A DNA stretch of 64,000 nucleotides from Cyanobacteria bacterium OH_PDB_230 (GTDB taxonomy: Bacteria; Cyanobacteriota; Vampirovibrionia; Gastranaerophilales; Gastranaerophilaceae). The position numbers and the translations under genes were made by a program. The notes beneath the pieces are model-generated. The model did not search any database. It saw nothing but the letters and a program-made list of their open reading frames with translations, and was not told where the DNA came from. Every line of letters starts with the position of its first letter. Position 1 is the first letter of the stretch. The stretch covers positions 930,001-994,000 of the forward strand of contig JAEZSO010000002.1 in the NCBI GenBank assembly GCA_023421795.1. The letters are read 5' to 3'. Of this stretch, positions 53,939 through 63,217 are shown in pieces.

Positions 53939-54196
53939 ATGAAAAAGATACTTTTGTCAGGTGCATTAATTGCATTGTGGTTTAATTTGCAGATTGTTTG
54001 GGCAGCTTGCCCTACTGGCTATGCATGCCTTCTGCGGGATGTTAAAAATCAAGATTCGGTAATAAGGCATGTCCAGAGAGAAAAAGTCGATGAATATTAC
54101 AAGCTTAAAATTTTCGAGCCGAAAAATAAGAGCAATGACAAAGATTTTATTCCTCCGTACAAAGAGTTGATACCTTTTTCCCCAAAATATTATTAA
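53939..54196 (+). CDS. Small secreted protein
   Basis: An 85-aa protein with a signal peptide (residues 1-22, LLSGALIALWFNLQIVWAA) and a mature part of about 62 residues with two Cys near the start (CPTGYACLL), probably a disulfide, and a Lys-rich, Pro-containing tail ending PFSPKYY. A GTG three codons upstream could also start it, but the ATG at 53939 follows the TAGGTG ribosome binding site well. It is terminated by the strong hairpin at 54204. The function is unknown. Confidence 0.65.
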   Translation: MKKILLSGALIALWFNLQIVWAACPTGYACLLRDVKNQDSVIRHVQREKVDEYYKLKIFEPKNKSNDKDFIPPYKELIPFSPKYY

Positions 54197-54203
54197 GGCA
54201 AAA

Positions 54204-54230
54204 GGGTGATTAGATAATCACCCTTTTTTT
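54204..54230. terminator. Intrinsic terminator (probably bidirectional)
   Basis: GGGTGATTA (54204-54212) pairs with TAATCACCC (54215-54223) around a two-base loop and is followed by eight or more T. On the minus strand a run of four T follows. It ends the small secreted protein gene and probably also the acyl-CoA synthetase gene that ends at 54248. Confidence 0.9.
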
Positions 54231-54247
54231 TATTTATTTGAAGTTTG

Positions 54248-56410
54248 TTATTTGCAGCTGCAGCAAGAGCAGTTACAGTTTAAAGCTTCTTTTGCTTCTT
54301 CCATTCTAACTTTGATTCTTCCGTCAACCGCGATGCCTTCGCCGGTTTTTTCACTGATTAGAAGAGGGTTGATATCTAATTCATCAATGAATTTAAAGTC
54401 AGAAACAAGTTGTGATAATCTTAGCAATGTTTCTTGAATTTGGTTGATTTGTGCTGGTTTTGTTCCTCTTGCACCTTCAAGAAGTTTGTAAGATTTTACG
54501 GATTTAATCATTTCCATAGCATCAACATCTGTTAATGGTGCTATTCTGAAGTTTACATCTTTAAGTACTTCGATGAATACGCCGCCAAGACCAAACATCA
54601 TCATTGGACCGTATTGAGGATCTGTTGCGATACCGCAAACCATTTCTCTTGAGCCTTTTACCATCTCTTGAATAATAACGCCTTCAAGACCTTCCAAGCA
54701 GCCTGCTTTTTCTAGTCGTACCATTAGCGCATCATATTCTTCAGCTAATTTTTCTGCTGACTGGATGTTTACAACAACCCCGCCTACATCTGTTTTGTGT
54801 GAAGTTGTTTTTGAAGTCATTTTCATTACAACCGGGTATCCGATTGAATCTGCAAGGCTTACAGCTTGTTCTTTTGTAGTAGCCAAGCCGTATTTACAAG
54901 CTCTGATTCCATAAGCTTCAAGTACATCAATACTTTCAAGAGTTGTTAATTGGTCACGACCTTCTTGGATTGATTGTCTTATTATTTTTTCAACTTTTGC
55001 TTTTTCAACGTCGAAACAAGGAATTTTTCCTTCTTCTCTTTCTTGCCATTGTCTTTGTTGATCCAGTCTTGCAAAACCGTCAGCAGCTTCTTCAGCGTAC
55101 ATAAAGAATGGCATATTAACTTCCATTTCAGAAATTTGCGTAAAGAATGAACTTGTTGTCATAAACACGCCTGCAACTGGTTTTTCAGGATGAGCTTTTT
55201 TGATTTCCATAACGGCTTTAGCAACATCAATGTCTTTTAGACCCATAAATGGAAGATAAATTACCATTATCATGTCGACATTTTCGTCTGCAATTACTGT
55301 TTCAAGAGTTTGTTTGTAATGTTCGATAGGAGCTGAAGCGATCATATCGATAGGGTTTTTTACACTGGCTGCAGCCGGTAAGAAGCTAAGAAGTTTGTTT
55401 CTTGTAGCGTCTGTTATTTGAGCCATTTCCATTCCGTGTTCACAAATCGCGTCTGTTGCCATAATTCCAGGACCGCCTGAGTTTGTTATGATTGCAACTC
55501 TGTTTCCTTTTGGAATTGGGCAGTTAGAAAATACTTTTGCCGTATCAAATAAAGTTTTTAAAGAATCTTCTCTTATAACGCCTGATTGTTTAAGTAAAGC
55601 GTCAGCTGCTTTGTCAGCACCTGCTAAAGAGCCTGTGTGAGATGATGCTGCAGAAGCACCTGCGGCTGAACGACCTGCTTTAAGAGCCAAAATAGGTTTT
55701 TTCTTTGTAATTCTGGTAGCTAATTTTCTGAAGTTAGCAGGGTTAGCTATAGATTCCATATATAGAAGAATTTGTTTAACATCATCTTCTGTCTCCCAGT
55801 ATTCCATCATTGTTTCAGCGTTGATGTCAGCTTGGTTTCCGATAGAAACGAATTGTGAGAATCCAACGTTTAAGTCTTTTAATATGTTAAGGATACCGCC
55901 GCCTAAAGCTCCTGATTGAGATACGAATGCAATATCTCCTCTTACTGGAAGAGCTTCAGCAAAAGTAGCATCCAGTTTGATTTTTTCATCAGTGTTTAAA
56001 ACACCTAAGCAGTTTGGACCTACGCATCTCATTCCATATTCTTTTAATTTTTCTGCTAATTGTCTTTCAAGTTCAGCACCTTCGGCGCCTGTTTCTTTGA
56101 ATCCTGCAGAAATTATACAAATTCCTTTAATTCCTTTTTTGTTACATTGCTCTAGGGTGTCAAGTATGAATTGTTTTGGGATTACTATTACAGCTAAATC
56201 GATTTCACCTTCTACATCAAGAACTGATGGATAAGCCTTAAAGCCTTCTATTTGATCAGCTTTAGGGTTTATCGGGTAAACATTCCCTGTGAAGCCGTAT
56301 TCTTTTAATCTTTGCATTATTTCAGATCCGATAGTTTTAGGTTTTGTAGAAGCACCAACTACCGCAATCGCTTTGGGTTTCATGATTTTGTCTAACTGTT
56401 CTTTTAACAT
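54248..56410 (-). CDS. Acetate/acyl-CoA ligase (ADP-forming), fused alpha-beta
   Basis: A 720-aa protein with the order CoA-binding (1-130, KAIAVVGASTKPKTIGSEIM), succinyl-CoA-ligase-like domains (about 140-460) and ATP-grasp (about 485-700, VMKMTSKTTSHKTDVGGVVV). The phospho-His is in AASSHTGSLAGAD (His257 region). It makes ATP from acetyl-CoA or other acyl-CoA, the classic energy step of fermenting anaerobes and archaea. The last ten residues (LNCNCSCCSCK) hold five Cys, absent from normal ADP-forming ligases. It is transcribed alone. Confidence 0.92.
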   Translation of the reverse strand: MLKEQLDKIMKPKAIAVVGASTKPKTIGSEIMQRLKEYGFTGNVYPINPKADQIEGFKAYPSVLDVEGEIDLAVIVIPKQFILDTLEQCNKKGIKGICIISAGFKETGAEGAELERQLAEKLKEYGMRCVGPNCLGVLNTDEKIKLDATFAEALPVRGDIAFVSQSGALGGGILNILKDLNVGFSQFVSIGNQADINAETMMEYWETEDDVKQILLYMESIANPANFRKLATRITKKKPILALKAGRSAAGASAASSHTGSLAGADKAADALLKQSGVIREDSLKTLFDTAKVFSNCPIPKGNRVAIITNSGGPGIMATDAICEHGMEMAQITDATRNKLLSFLPAAASVKNPIDMIASAPIEHYKQTLETVIADENVDMIMVIYLPFMGLKDIDVAKAVMEIKKAHPEKPVAGVFMTTSSFFTQISEMEVNMPFFMYAEEAADGFARLDQQRQWQEREEGKIPCFDVEKAKVEKIIRQSIQEGRDQLTTLESIDVLEAYGIRACKYGLATTKEQAVSLADSIGYPVVMKMTSKTTSHKTDVGGVVVNIQSAEKLAEEYDALMVRLEKAGCLEGLEGVIIQEMVKGSREMVCGIATDPQYGPMMMFGLGGVFIEVLKDVNFRIAPLTDVDAMEMIKSVKSYKLLEGARGTKPAQINQIQETLLRLSQLVSDFKFIDELDINPLLISEKTGEGIAVDGRIKVRMEEAKEALNCNCSCCSCK

Positions 56411-56447
56411 ACTTTTGCCTTTCTGTATTATGTAGAAAATTTACTGT

Positions 56448-57071
56448 TTAATATCCACTATCTAGCCAAGGGCGCTCTCTGAATTTCGCGCCTAAACTTG
56501 CTGTAATTTCTTTGCATTTTTCTATATCGATTTTATAATTCTTATACCCGGTAACAATAGTCGCCGTAGTATCTATTCCATTTTTTACACATTCTTTTAT
56601 GAACTCTTTTACAGCTTCATAAGAATTATCCATCTTTGGATCTGCTATTTTGTTATAGAGTTCTTCATTTTCGGCATTTAAACTTACAGATATTTTATCA
56701 ATTAAGCCGACAAGTTCTGGTACAATATTTCTTTTATGAATTAGGTTTGCTTGTCCGTTTGTGTTTATTCTCACGATTATGTCGGGGAATTTTTCTTTGA
56801 TGTATTTGGCGACTTCTTTGACTATATCTAGCTTAATGAGGGGTTCACCGTATCCACAGAAGACAATTTCTTTATTTATTTTGTCTTTCATTTTTTCGAG
56901 TTGAGAAATGACTTCTTGTGCTTTAATGTTTTCGCTTTTCAGGAATAAATTTGTGCCTACCACATCCTCTTTTATTGCACGGATACAGAACACACAGTTG
57001 TTTGTGCACATATTGGTTAAGTTAATATAAATATTTCCATCAAGGAAATAAACTAAATTGTAGTCATCCAT
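56448..57071 (-). CDS. Short radical SAM protein (TatD-linked type)
   Basis: A 207-aa protein with CTNNCVFC (about residues 17-24) binding the iron-sulfur cluster, then EIVFCGYGEPLIKLDIVKEV and IIVRINTNGQANL, the SAM-binding turns. The pattern NIYINLTNMCTNNCVFCIRA and the length fit the group named TatD family-linked radical SAM proteins. In that group the gene often sits beside a TatD nuclease; none is seen here. The reaction is unknown. It is divergent from the PadR operon, with the inverted repeat at 57149-57189 between them. Confidence 0.8.
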   Translation of the reverse strand: MDDYNLVYFLDGNIYINLTNMCTNNCVFCIRAIKEDVVGTNLFLKSENIKAQEVISQLEKMKDKINKEIVFCGYGEPLIKLDIVKEVAKYIKEKFPDIIVRINTNGQANLIHKRNIVPELVGLIDKISVSLNAENEELYNKIADPKMDNSYEAVKEFIKECVKNGIDTTATIVTGYKNYKIDIEKCKEITASLGAKFRERPWLDSGY

Positions 57072-57148
57072 TTGAGTAAAACTTCCTTAATACAATTTTT
57101 GCACAATCATAACTAGATAATCAAGCCTAAATTTAAAATTAATTTAAA

Positions 57149-57189
57149 ATCGTGACAAAAATCCCATTTATATTTTGCTTTGTCACGAT
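57149..57189. promoter_or_regulatory. Perfect 11-bp inverted repeat, probable PadR operator
   Basis: ATCGTGACAAA (57149-57159) is repeated in reverse as TTTGTCACGAT (57179-57189), with 19 bases between; arm centres are 30 bases apart, about three DNA turns. The spacer holds TTTATATTTT, possibly a promoter element. It lies between two divergent genes, the short radical SAM protein and the PadR regulator, and is a natural place for autoregulation by PadR. Confidence 0.6.
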
Positions 57190-57242
57190 AAAAGATTTGT
57201 AAAAACTGGTCAAACCCTAAGGATTTATGTTATTTTAATACT

Positions 57243-57767
57243 ATGATTGAGATTTTAATATTGTATGTAATTAATAATAGAGCAAAGACGATTTATTCAG
57301 TTAGAAAAGAAATAATCGAGCTTTTCGGTGCTTTTACAAAGCCCAGTCTTGGAACTATTCATCCCGCACTTAAAAGAATGCTGGAAAAAAAGTACGTCCA
57401 AGTGACGGAAAGAATGTCAGAAGGCGGCAAAAAATCCACTTATTATTTAATTACAGATGCTGGTAACAAATATTTCAAAGAATTATTTTTCTCTGACATA
57501 AGCGAGAATCCATCATTATTTTACAATCACTTGCAATCCAGGTTTGCGACTTTGGGCATGCTTTCTTCTCAAGAGAAAGATGAATTTTTGTCTGAAACAG
57601 AAAAAAAAGTCGAATTGTACGGAATTGAGCTCAGTGACAAACTTAATGATGAATATATCTCTCTCGATTTTTATCAAAAAGAGCTTTTGAAAAAAATGAT
57701 AGTTGAAATCTCAAATCTCAAAGATTTTGTAAAGGTTTTAAAGGTGCACAATGGCGGCCATAATTAG
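57243..57767 (+). CDS. PadR-family transcriptional regulator
   Basis: A 174-aa protein. The winged helix spans about residues 1-80, with IYSVRKEIIELFGAFTKPS, the turn SLGTIHPALKRMLEKKYVQ and the wing GGKKSTYYLITDAGNKYF, as in PadR. The C-terminal part (about 90-170) is helical and dimerises in this family. It overlaps the DUF512 gene by 17 bases. A perfect inverted repeat lies upstream, so autoregulation is likely. The effector molecule is unknown. Confidence 0.88.
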   Translation: MIEILILYVINNRAKTIYSVRKEIIELFGAFTKPSLGTIHPALKRMLEKKYVQVTERMSEGGKKSTYYLITDAGNKYFKELFFSDISENPSLFYNHLQSRFATLGMLSSQEKDEFLSETEKKVELYGIELSDKLNDEYISLDFYQKELLKKMIVEISNLKDFVKVLKVHNGGHN

Positions 57768-59040
57768 TGCAATTATTAAAGGTTCTATTGCCGAAGAACT
57801 TGGTTTGCAAAAAAACGATCAACTTTTAAAAATAAACGGCTTAAAAGTAACTGATTATATAGATTACAAATATGCCTTGGCGTCAGAAGAAGTCGAATTG
57901 GAAATAAAAAAATCCACCGGAGAGGTTGAGGTTATAGAAATTGAAAAAGATTTTGAAGATGACCTCGGAATTGTCTTTGAATCCGCTATTTTCGACAAAA
58001 TAAAACCTTGCACAAACAAATGCATATTTTGCTTTGTCGACCAGCAGCCTAAAGGTTTAAGAAATTCTCTGTATGTTAAAGATGATGATTATAGGCTTTC
58101 ATACTTGCAAGGGACTTATGTTACTTTGACAAACCTGACAGACAAGGATAAAGAAAGAATCAGTAAGTTAAGACTTGGTCCTTTGTATATTTCAGTGCAC
58201 TCTACCAATCCTGAATTGAGAGTTGAAATGCTCAAAAATCCAAAAGCGGCAAATATTTTGCAAGAGCTTGATTGGCTTAAAGAAAATGACATCCCTATTC
58301 ATGCCCAGATTGTTCTTTGCCCTGGGTTTAATGACGGCAAGGAACTCAAGAGAACGTTAAATGATCTGGCTAAATATAAAACCATATTATCTTCAATTGC
58401 AATAGTTCCTGTCGGGGTTACAAAATTCAGGAAGGAAAAATTGCAACTGGTTAATAAAAAAATCGCAAAAGAAACAATAAATTTACTAGAGGAATTTAAT
58501 CAAAAACTCAAAAAAAATATAGCATGTGCATCCGATGAATTCTTCTTACATGCAGGAATCCCGATTCCTGATTCCAAGTATTACGGCGGTTTTTGCCAGA
58601 TAGAAGATGGCGTCGGCTCTTTAAGGCTCATTATCGATGATTTTGAAAAAAGAAAAAAGAAGTTACCTAAAAAGATAGTAAAGCCTTTAAATCTTGCATT
58701 CGCAACATCTCAATCTGCACATGAAGTGTTTAATTCTTTTGCTGAAGAATTAAACAAGGTTGAAAATCTAAATGTGGAAGTTATTCCTATCCAGAGCAAT
58801 TTCTGGGGGGAGCATATAAATGTTGCGGGATTAATTTGTGCAAATGATTTGATAGAGCAATTAAAAGGTAAACAGATAGAAAATTTGGTTATTTCATCAG
58901 TAATGCTGAGACCATATTCAAATGAATTTTTAGACGGACTCAGCATTTCTGATTTGGAAAGAGAAATTAAATGTAATGTTTTTGTGATTAAAGATATATA
59001 TTCTACAAAAGAAATTTTTGATCTGATAAAATTAAGATAA
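57751..59040 (+). CDS. DUF512 family PDZ/radical SAM-like iron-sulfur protein
   Basis: A 429-aa protein: an N-terminal PDZ domain (about residues 4-65, GSIAEELGLQKNDQLLKING), then a radical SAM-like core with CTNKCIFCFVDQQPKGLRNS (about 87-106), DDYRLSYLQGTYVTLTNL and a C-terminal DUF512 domain. The group was first named in cyanobacteria as a putative Fe-S oxidoreductase; the substrate is unknown. It starts inside the PadR gene with AAGGTG before the ATG, so translation is coupled. It ends within nine bases of the convergent gene at 59032, overlapping it. Confidence 0.9.
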   Translation: MAAIISAIIKGSIAEELGLQKNDQLLKINGLKVTDYIDYKYALASEEVELEIKKSTGEVEVIEIEKDFEDDLGIVFESAIFDKIKPCTNKCIFCFVDQQPKGLRNSLYVKDDDYRLSYLQGTYVTLTNLTDKDKERISKLRLGPLYISVHSTNPELRVEMLKNPKAANILQELDWLKENDIPIHAQIVLCPGFNDGKELKRTLNDLAKYKTILSSIAIVPVGVTKFRKEKLQLVNKKIAKETINLLEEFNQKLKKNIACASDEFFLHAGIPIPDSKYYGGFCQIEDGVGSLRLIIDDFEKRKKKLPKKIVKPLNLAFATSQSAHEVFNSFAEELNKVENLNVEVIPIQSNFWGEHINVAGLICANDLIEQLKGKQIENLVISSVMLRPYSNEFLDGLSISDLEREIKCNVFVIKDIYSTKEIFDLIKLR

Positions 59041-59847
59041 GTTCTGAGCAGATTTACTGTCACCTTCAATAGATTCTTTTAACATCTTTTTAACGATGTC
59101 ACCCTGAGTATCAAGCATTTTTACTACAGTTTCAATGTTTTTAACTCTGTTTGAAAGAATAACATCTGCATTGGCCTGGATTTTTCCGGTAACGTTTTGA
59201 TATGCGCTTAAAGCTGCGCTACTTGTTCCTTGTAAAAGGTTACCAGCAACTGTCGCACCTAAGCCAAAAGTCCCCATATATGGCGCCATAGCTTGCATAA
59301 TACCGCCCCATCCAGAAATTACCCCGGCTGTCGGTAATACCCAGTTGTTGCCGTAACCAAAACCAGAAGCCACTCCGGCACCATAAGCGCCTGCATTTAT
59401 GCCGGCCATGCCTGCAATGTCAGAAGCAGCAGTTAAAGCAGAGGCTGCACCTGTTGCGAATCCACTACCAGAGCCGAACCCCCATTGTATTGGTGCTGCA
59501 CCGCCAGGGAATCCTGGATAATTGCCGAGATTTCCTATACCGAAGGAAGAGCTTCCTCCTGGAACCATTGAGTTCCCTCCTTGCATAGGGCTCCAGTATG
59601 AGGTTCCTGGAACGTTTAACGCTGTGTTGCCGCCCATTACTGTCATAAAGGAACTTGGTGCAATCATTCTTGCAATCTGCCATAAGAAACTTCCGGCAGT
59701 CCCAAAACCGCCTCCGTCAGTGGCTTGTCCACTTACGGTCAAGTCTCTTAATCTATCGTAGGTTTCAAATAATTCTGCTTTAGCGTCAGAAGAGGCACTT
59801 CCAAACTTGTTGGCAATAACCAATAAACCATCATTTTTGTAACTCAT
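59032..59847 (-). CDS. Gly-rich hypothetical protein, second of a pair
   Basis: A 271-aa protein with a short N-terminal helix (SYKNDGLLVIANKFGSASSD), a very Gly/Ala/Ser/Pro-rich middle (about 85-200, repeated SGFG, GSG and NPG-like runs) and a C-terminal coiled helix (about 225-270, SNRVKNIETVVKMLDTQGDI). No signal peptide. The Gly-rich centre suggests an extended, possibly membrane-active or assembly-forming segment. It follows the coiled-coil gene at 59900 by 52 bases and is probably in the same operon. No family is recognised. Confidence 0.65.
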   Translation of the reverse strand: MSYKNDGLLVIANKFGSASSDAKAELFETYDRLRDLTVSGQATDGGGFGTAGSFLWQIARMIAPSSFMTVMGGNTALNVPGTSYWSPMQGGNSMVPGGSSSFGIGNLGNYPGFPGGAAPIQWGFGSGSGFATGAASALTAASDIAGMAGINAGAYGAGVASGFGYGNNWVLPTAGVISGWGGIMQAMAPYMGTFGLGATVAGNLLQGTSSAALSAYQNVTGKIQANADVILSNRVKNIETVVKMLDTQGDIVKKMLKESIEGDSKSAQNLS

Positions 59848-59899
59848 GTATCTTCCCTTTTCGTGTTTATTCTGCTTCCCGTGGAAACATTCGCATATA

Positions 59900-60817
59900 T
59901 TATGCGAATGTTTTGAATGTAGATTCGATGTTTTTGTCGATTACTTTTGTAACTGCTTCAAGCTCTGTTTGAATCGCTTGTTGCTCTGTATCTAGTTGTT
60001 TTAATCTTAATTCAAGAGTTCTGTCTTGTTGTTGTATTGTTTCTGTTTGAGCATTGATGTCTGAAATTTGTTTGTCGTAGTTGTCTTTATCAATGGTGTA
60101 TTCTCTCATTGCCAAGTTGTAGGCTTCTTCGTCTTCAAGTTTTGAGTATGTCATTGGATAAGAGTTGTTACCGGTTGAAATTAAACTAAATCTTCCGTTT
60201 GCATCAAGCTGCATAGTTGCACCATATACTGGCAATTGTTTTGTTCTGCTGCTTTGTTGAATGTTGTATTGATTTAAAGTAACAGTTTTATCAATGTTCT
60301 CAGTTATATCTTCTGCTTTTAAGTATACAGTTTGAGTGTTAGATCCACTTGTTACGTTGTAATAGAAGTAATTTCTTTCAGCTAAAGTTGAAGAACCATC
60401 AATATAACCAGTGATTTTAGCAGGTCCGGTTAACAATTTGTCGCCCATATAGTAAGCGTCTTTGCCGTCAGTAGTTGTTTTGCTTACTTTATCAGTAACT
60501 GTATTGTGGTTAACAAAGCTGTTTTCTTGTACTGTCTTTTGGATGATCAAGTCATATTTATTTGTTTCTCCGGCAACAGGAGTATAACTCATGATCTTGC
60601 ATGCACCTTCTATATCAGTATAAGTGTAGCTAGTTTTATAATAAGCGTTTGAATCTGGTGGTGTTGGCACCTTTAATGTCAACATTTGATTGAATAAACC
60701 TGAACTTTGGTTAGCTAAAGCTGTACGTTGTTGGTTTACTTGTTGACCTTCAAACTCTGTATTTGTCTTTCTTGCTGTTAATCCTAGAAATCTAGCTTGT
60801 GATGCAGCCATTCCCAT
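59900..60817 (-). CDS. Coiled-coil hypothetical protein, first of a pair
   Basis: A 305-aa protein. The N-terminus MGMAASQARFLGLTARKTNT, followed by EFEGQQVNQQRTALANQSSG, is helical and looks strongly conserved in style. The middle is beta-rich with many Tyr and Thr (about 75-215), and the end (about 230-300, DNYDKQISDINAQTETIQQQ) is a clear coiled coil. The helical ends around a variable beta centre recall flagellin- or filament-like subunits, although no such family is recognised and no signal peptide is present. The gene precedes the Gly-rich gene in the same direction. Confidence 0.7.
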   Translation of the reverse strand: MGMAASQARFLGLTARKTNTEFEGQQVNQQRTALANQSSGLFNQMLTLKVPTPPDSNAYYKTSYTYTDIEGACKIMSYTPVAGETNKYDLIIQKTVQENSFVNHNTVTDKVSKTTTDGKDAYYMGDKLLTGPAKITGYIDGSSTLAERNYFYYNVTSGSNTQTVYLKAEDITENIDKTVTLNQYNIQQSSRTKQLPVYGATMQLDANGRFSLISTGNNSYPMTYSKLEDEEAYNLAMREYTIDKDNYDKQISDINAQTETIQQQDRTLELRLKQLDTEQQAIQTELEAVTKVIDKNIESTFKTFA

Positions 60818-61040
60818 GATTGTTTGCCTCCGATTATTGTTGTTAACTTATTCTATTTATCGGTACAATCAAAAATAAACTTTAATCTTTTGTTTAAAAT
60901 ATAAAGTTTTGTTACAAATAAGTTAACAAATGAATAACCTTTGTAAAGATTTGAAACTGAAATATTCACACAACTATCGACCTTAAGATTTGTTTAATGA
61001 TTTTTTTACTTAAGTCAATATTTTATAAAATATTTTTAAA

Positions 61041-62615
61041 CTAATTTTGGTGTAAAATCAGCCCGTACATTACGCTGTCAACTATCGCCATATAGGAGGC
61101 TTCTATTATGTTTTCGCTTACTCCTACAGTATCCCACTTGTTGAAGCCATCTGTGGTTTCTATATTCACTCTAACCTGAGCGGCGGTACCAGCAGATCCA
61201 TCAAGTATCCTAACTTTAAAGTCATGTAGTCTATATGATGTAACTTTTGGATAAATTGGAGCCAGGGCCTTTCTTAATGCTTTATCTAAAGCGTTAACGG
61301 GACCTTCCCCTTCAGACACCGTATGGTAAATTTCGTCATTTATTTTTAATTTTACAGATGCTTCAGTAATAATCGTCGAATTTAAATTTTCTATTGATGT
61401 ATCTCCGATTACTCTAAAGCCTAGAATGTCAAAGTACTCGGGTTTTTGCTTTAGCGTATCCATTATCAATAGCTCGAATGAAGCTTCTGCGCCTTCGTAA
61501 GCAAAACCTTTCCATTCTAATTTTTTTATTCTTTCAATTACTTTTGGAATATCTGAATCGCTTATATTTTTTATTATTCTTAAATTATCAATTTTTTCTT
61601 TTATAGAAGCAGCTCCTGCTTGATCGCTGATTAAAATTTTTCTTGTATTTCCTATTAGTTCAGGATCAATATGTTCATATGTTTGTGAATTTTTTCTAAC
61701 GCCGCTTGCGTGGATGCCTGCTTTATGAGCAAAGGCGCTGCTTCCGACGAATGGTGCATTCCCCGGGACTATTACGTTAGATATTTCAGCTATGGAATTT
61801 GAAATATAGGTTAGCTTTTTTATCTTGTCTCCTATAACTTCATATCCTTTTTTGATTTGTAAGTTAGGGATTATAGAGCAGAGGTTCGCATTCCCGCATC
61901 TTTCTCCATATCCGTTTATTGTTCCTTGAACTTGTATGGCTCCTGCATCAACTGATGCAATAGAGTTTGCGACAGCCATATCTCCGTCGTTATGTGTATG
62001 TATTCCAACTTTGCAATTTGGAATTTCTTCGATAACTTTTTGGGTAATTTTAAATATTTCAGTATTAGTGCACCCTCCGTTGGTGTCACATAATATTATT
62101 CTTGTTGCGCCGGCATCATGAGCCGCTTTTATGGCTGTAATTGCGTAGCTCTCGTTATTTTTGAATCCGTCGAAAAAGTGCTCAGCGTCAAAAAATACTT
62201 CTCTGCCTTGAGATATCAAATATTTAATGCTATCAGAAATCATGTTTAGATTTTCTTCAAGAGTTGTAGATAAAGCGTGTTCAACGTGAAAATCCCATGT
62301 TTTTCCGAAGATGGTTATTATTTCAGTATGTGCTTCAAGAAGCATTTGTAATATTTTGTCTTCTTCAGGTTTAGTATTGGGTTTTCTGGTGCAGCCGAAC
62401 GCTGTAATTTTCGCATTTTTGAGCTTTGTATTTTTTAATTCATTAAAGACTTCTATATCTTTAGGGTTAGCTCCCGGCCAGCCTGCTTCAATATAGTTTA
62501 CCCCCAACTCATCTAAAAGTTTTATTATCTTCAACTTATCTGAAGGAGAAAAATTAATGCCTTCAGATTGAGCTCCATCTCGTAATGTCGTATCGTAAAG
62601 TTCTATTTTGCGCAA
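61041..62615 (-). CDS. cimA: Citramalate synthase
   Basis: A 524-aa enzyme of the HMGL-like/isopropylmalate synthase family. The catalytic start is IELYDTTLRDGAQSEGINFS, followed by GWPGANPKD, HTHNDGDMAVANSIAS and NGYGERCGNANLCSIIPN. The C-terminal regulatory domain (LDKALRKALAPIYPKVTSYR) is present. The pattern fits (R)-citramalate synthase, which gives 2-oxobutanoate for isoleucine. I place the start at the TTG at 62615, because AGGA lies eight bases before it. The frame extends to 62660 with a weaker TTG. It is a single gene. Confidence 0.9.
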   Translation of the reverse strand: MRKIELYDTTLRDGAQSEGINFSPSDKLKIIKLLDELGVNYIEAGWPGANPKDIEVFNELKNTKLKNAKITAFGCTRKPNTKPEEDKILQMLLEAHTEIITIFGKTWDFHVEHALSTTLEENLNMISDSIKYLISQGREVFFDAEHFFDGFKNNESYAITAIKAAHDAGATRIILCDTNGGCTNTEIFKITQKVIEEIPNCKVGIHTHNDGDMAVANSIASVDAGAIQVQGTINGYGERCGNANLCSIIPNLQIKKGYEVIGDKIKKLTYISNSIAEISNVIVPGNAPFVGSSAFAHKAGIHASGVRKNSQTYEHIDPELIGNTRKILISDQAGAASIKEKIDNLRIIKNISDSDIPKVIERIKKLEWKGFAYEGAEASFELLIMDTLKQKPEYFDILGFRVIGDTSIENLNSTIITEASVKLKINDEIYHTVSEGEGPVNALDKALRKALAPIYPKVTSYRLHDFKVRILDGSAGTAAQVRVNIETTDGFNKWDTVGVSENIIEASYMAIVDSVMYGLILHQN

Positions 62616-62735
62616 TTTGATAATCCTATAATGTATTTTTCTATAAGTTATTGTATACAAATCGGATTCTATTGTCTACGTGTCTTTTTGGACGTTATTC
62701 GTTTAAATAGTTCCTTATATCAGAGATTCCAGAGC

Positions 62736-62960
62736 CTACTTTTCTCCTTTTATAAAGTCATTAATGTTTTTCTTTAATTGAGAAAGTTTCAGGTTCATTT
62801 GGTTTTTTAGATTTTCTGATCTTATTTTGTCAGCTATTATGTCGAATTCAAGGTCATGTAATCGGTTATATCTAATGGGCGTCGGGTTAAACTCTTTGAA
62901 GGAGCTTTGATTGCTTCCCATATTTATTTGGTAAGGTCTTGGTGTTATTCTCATTCTCAT
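62736..62960 (-). CDS. Small hypothetical protein
   Basis: A 74-aa protein from the ATG at 62960, chosen because AGGA lies eight bases before it. The open frame extends further to 63104, but only from a TTG without a good ribosome binding site. It begins MRMRITPRPYQINMGSNQSS and has a helical, Lys-rich C-terminal half (ENLKNQMNLKLSQLKKNIND). No membrane segment or known domain. It lies between cimA and the divergent adenine deaminase gene. It may be a real small gene, but support is moderate. Confidence 0.45.
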   Translation of the reverse strand: MRMRITPRPYQINMGSNQSSFKEFNPTPIRYNRLHDLEFDIIADKIRSENLKNQMNLKLSQLKKNINDFIKGEK

Positions 62961-63217
62961 TCTTAATGTCCTAATCTCTAGTGGTAGTAATTTTTTAGTT
63001 TCGTCAGGATAAATATTATAATCAAAAATATTATTTAAATATATTAACCAATAGCCGAATATGGAGAATAACGGTTTTGGTTTCTTGAAAACCTTATCCA
63101 ACAAGGGATAGTCTGTATTTACAAAAATTAATATCCTTAATTCGGAAAATATTATATTTTGAATTTTTCTTATGATAATATATTTAGTTAATAGTTTTTA
63201 AAAAGTAAAGGTGATAT

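Noticed and set aside
63105..63217. Purine riboswitch before adenine deaminase
   Set aside because: The conserved three-way-junction loops of a purine aptamer are not found, and the leader is short and AT-rich.
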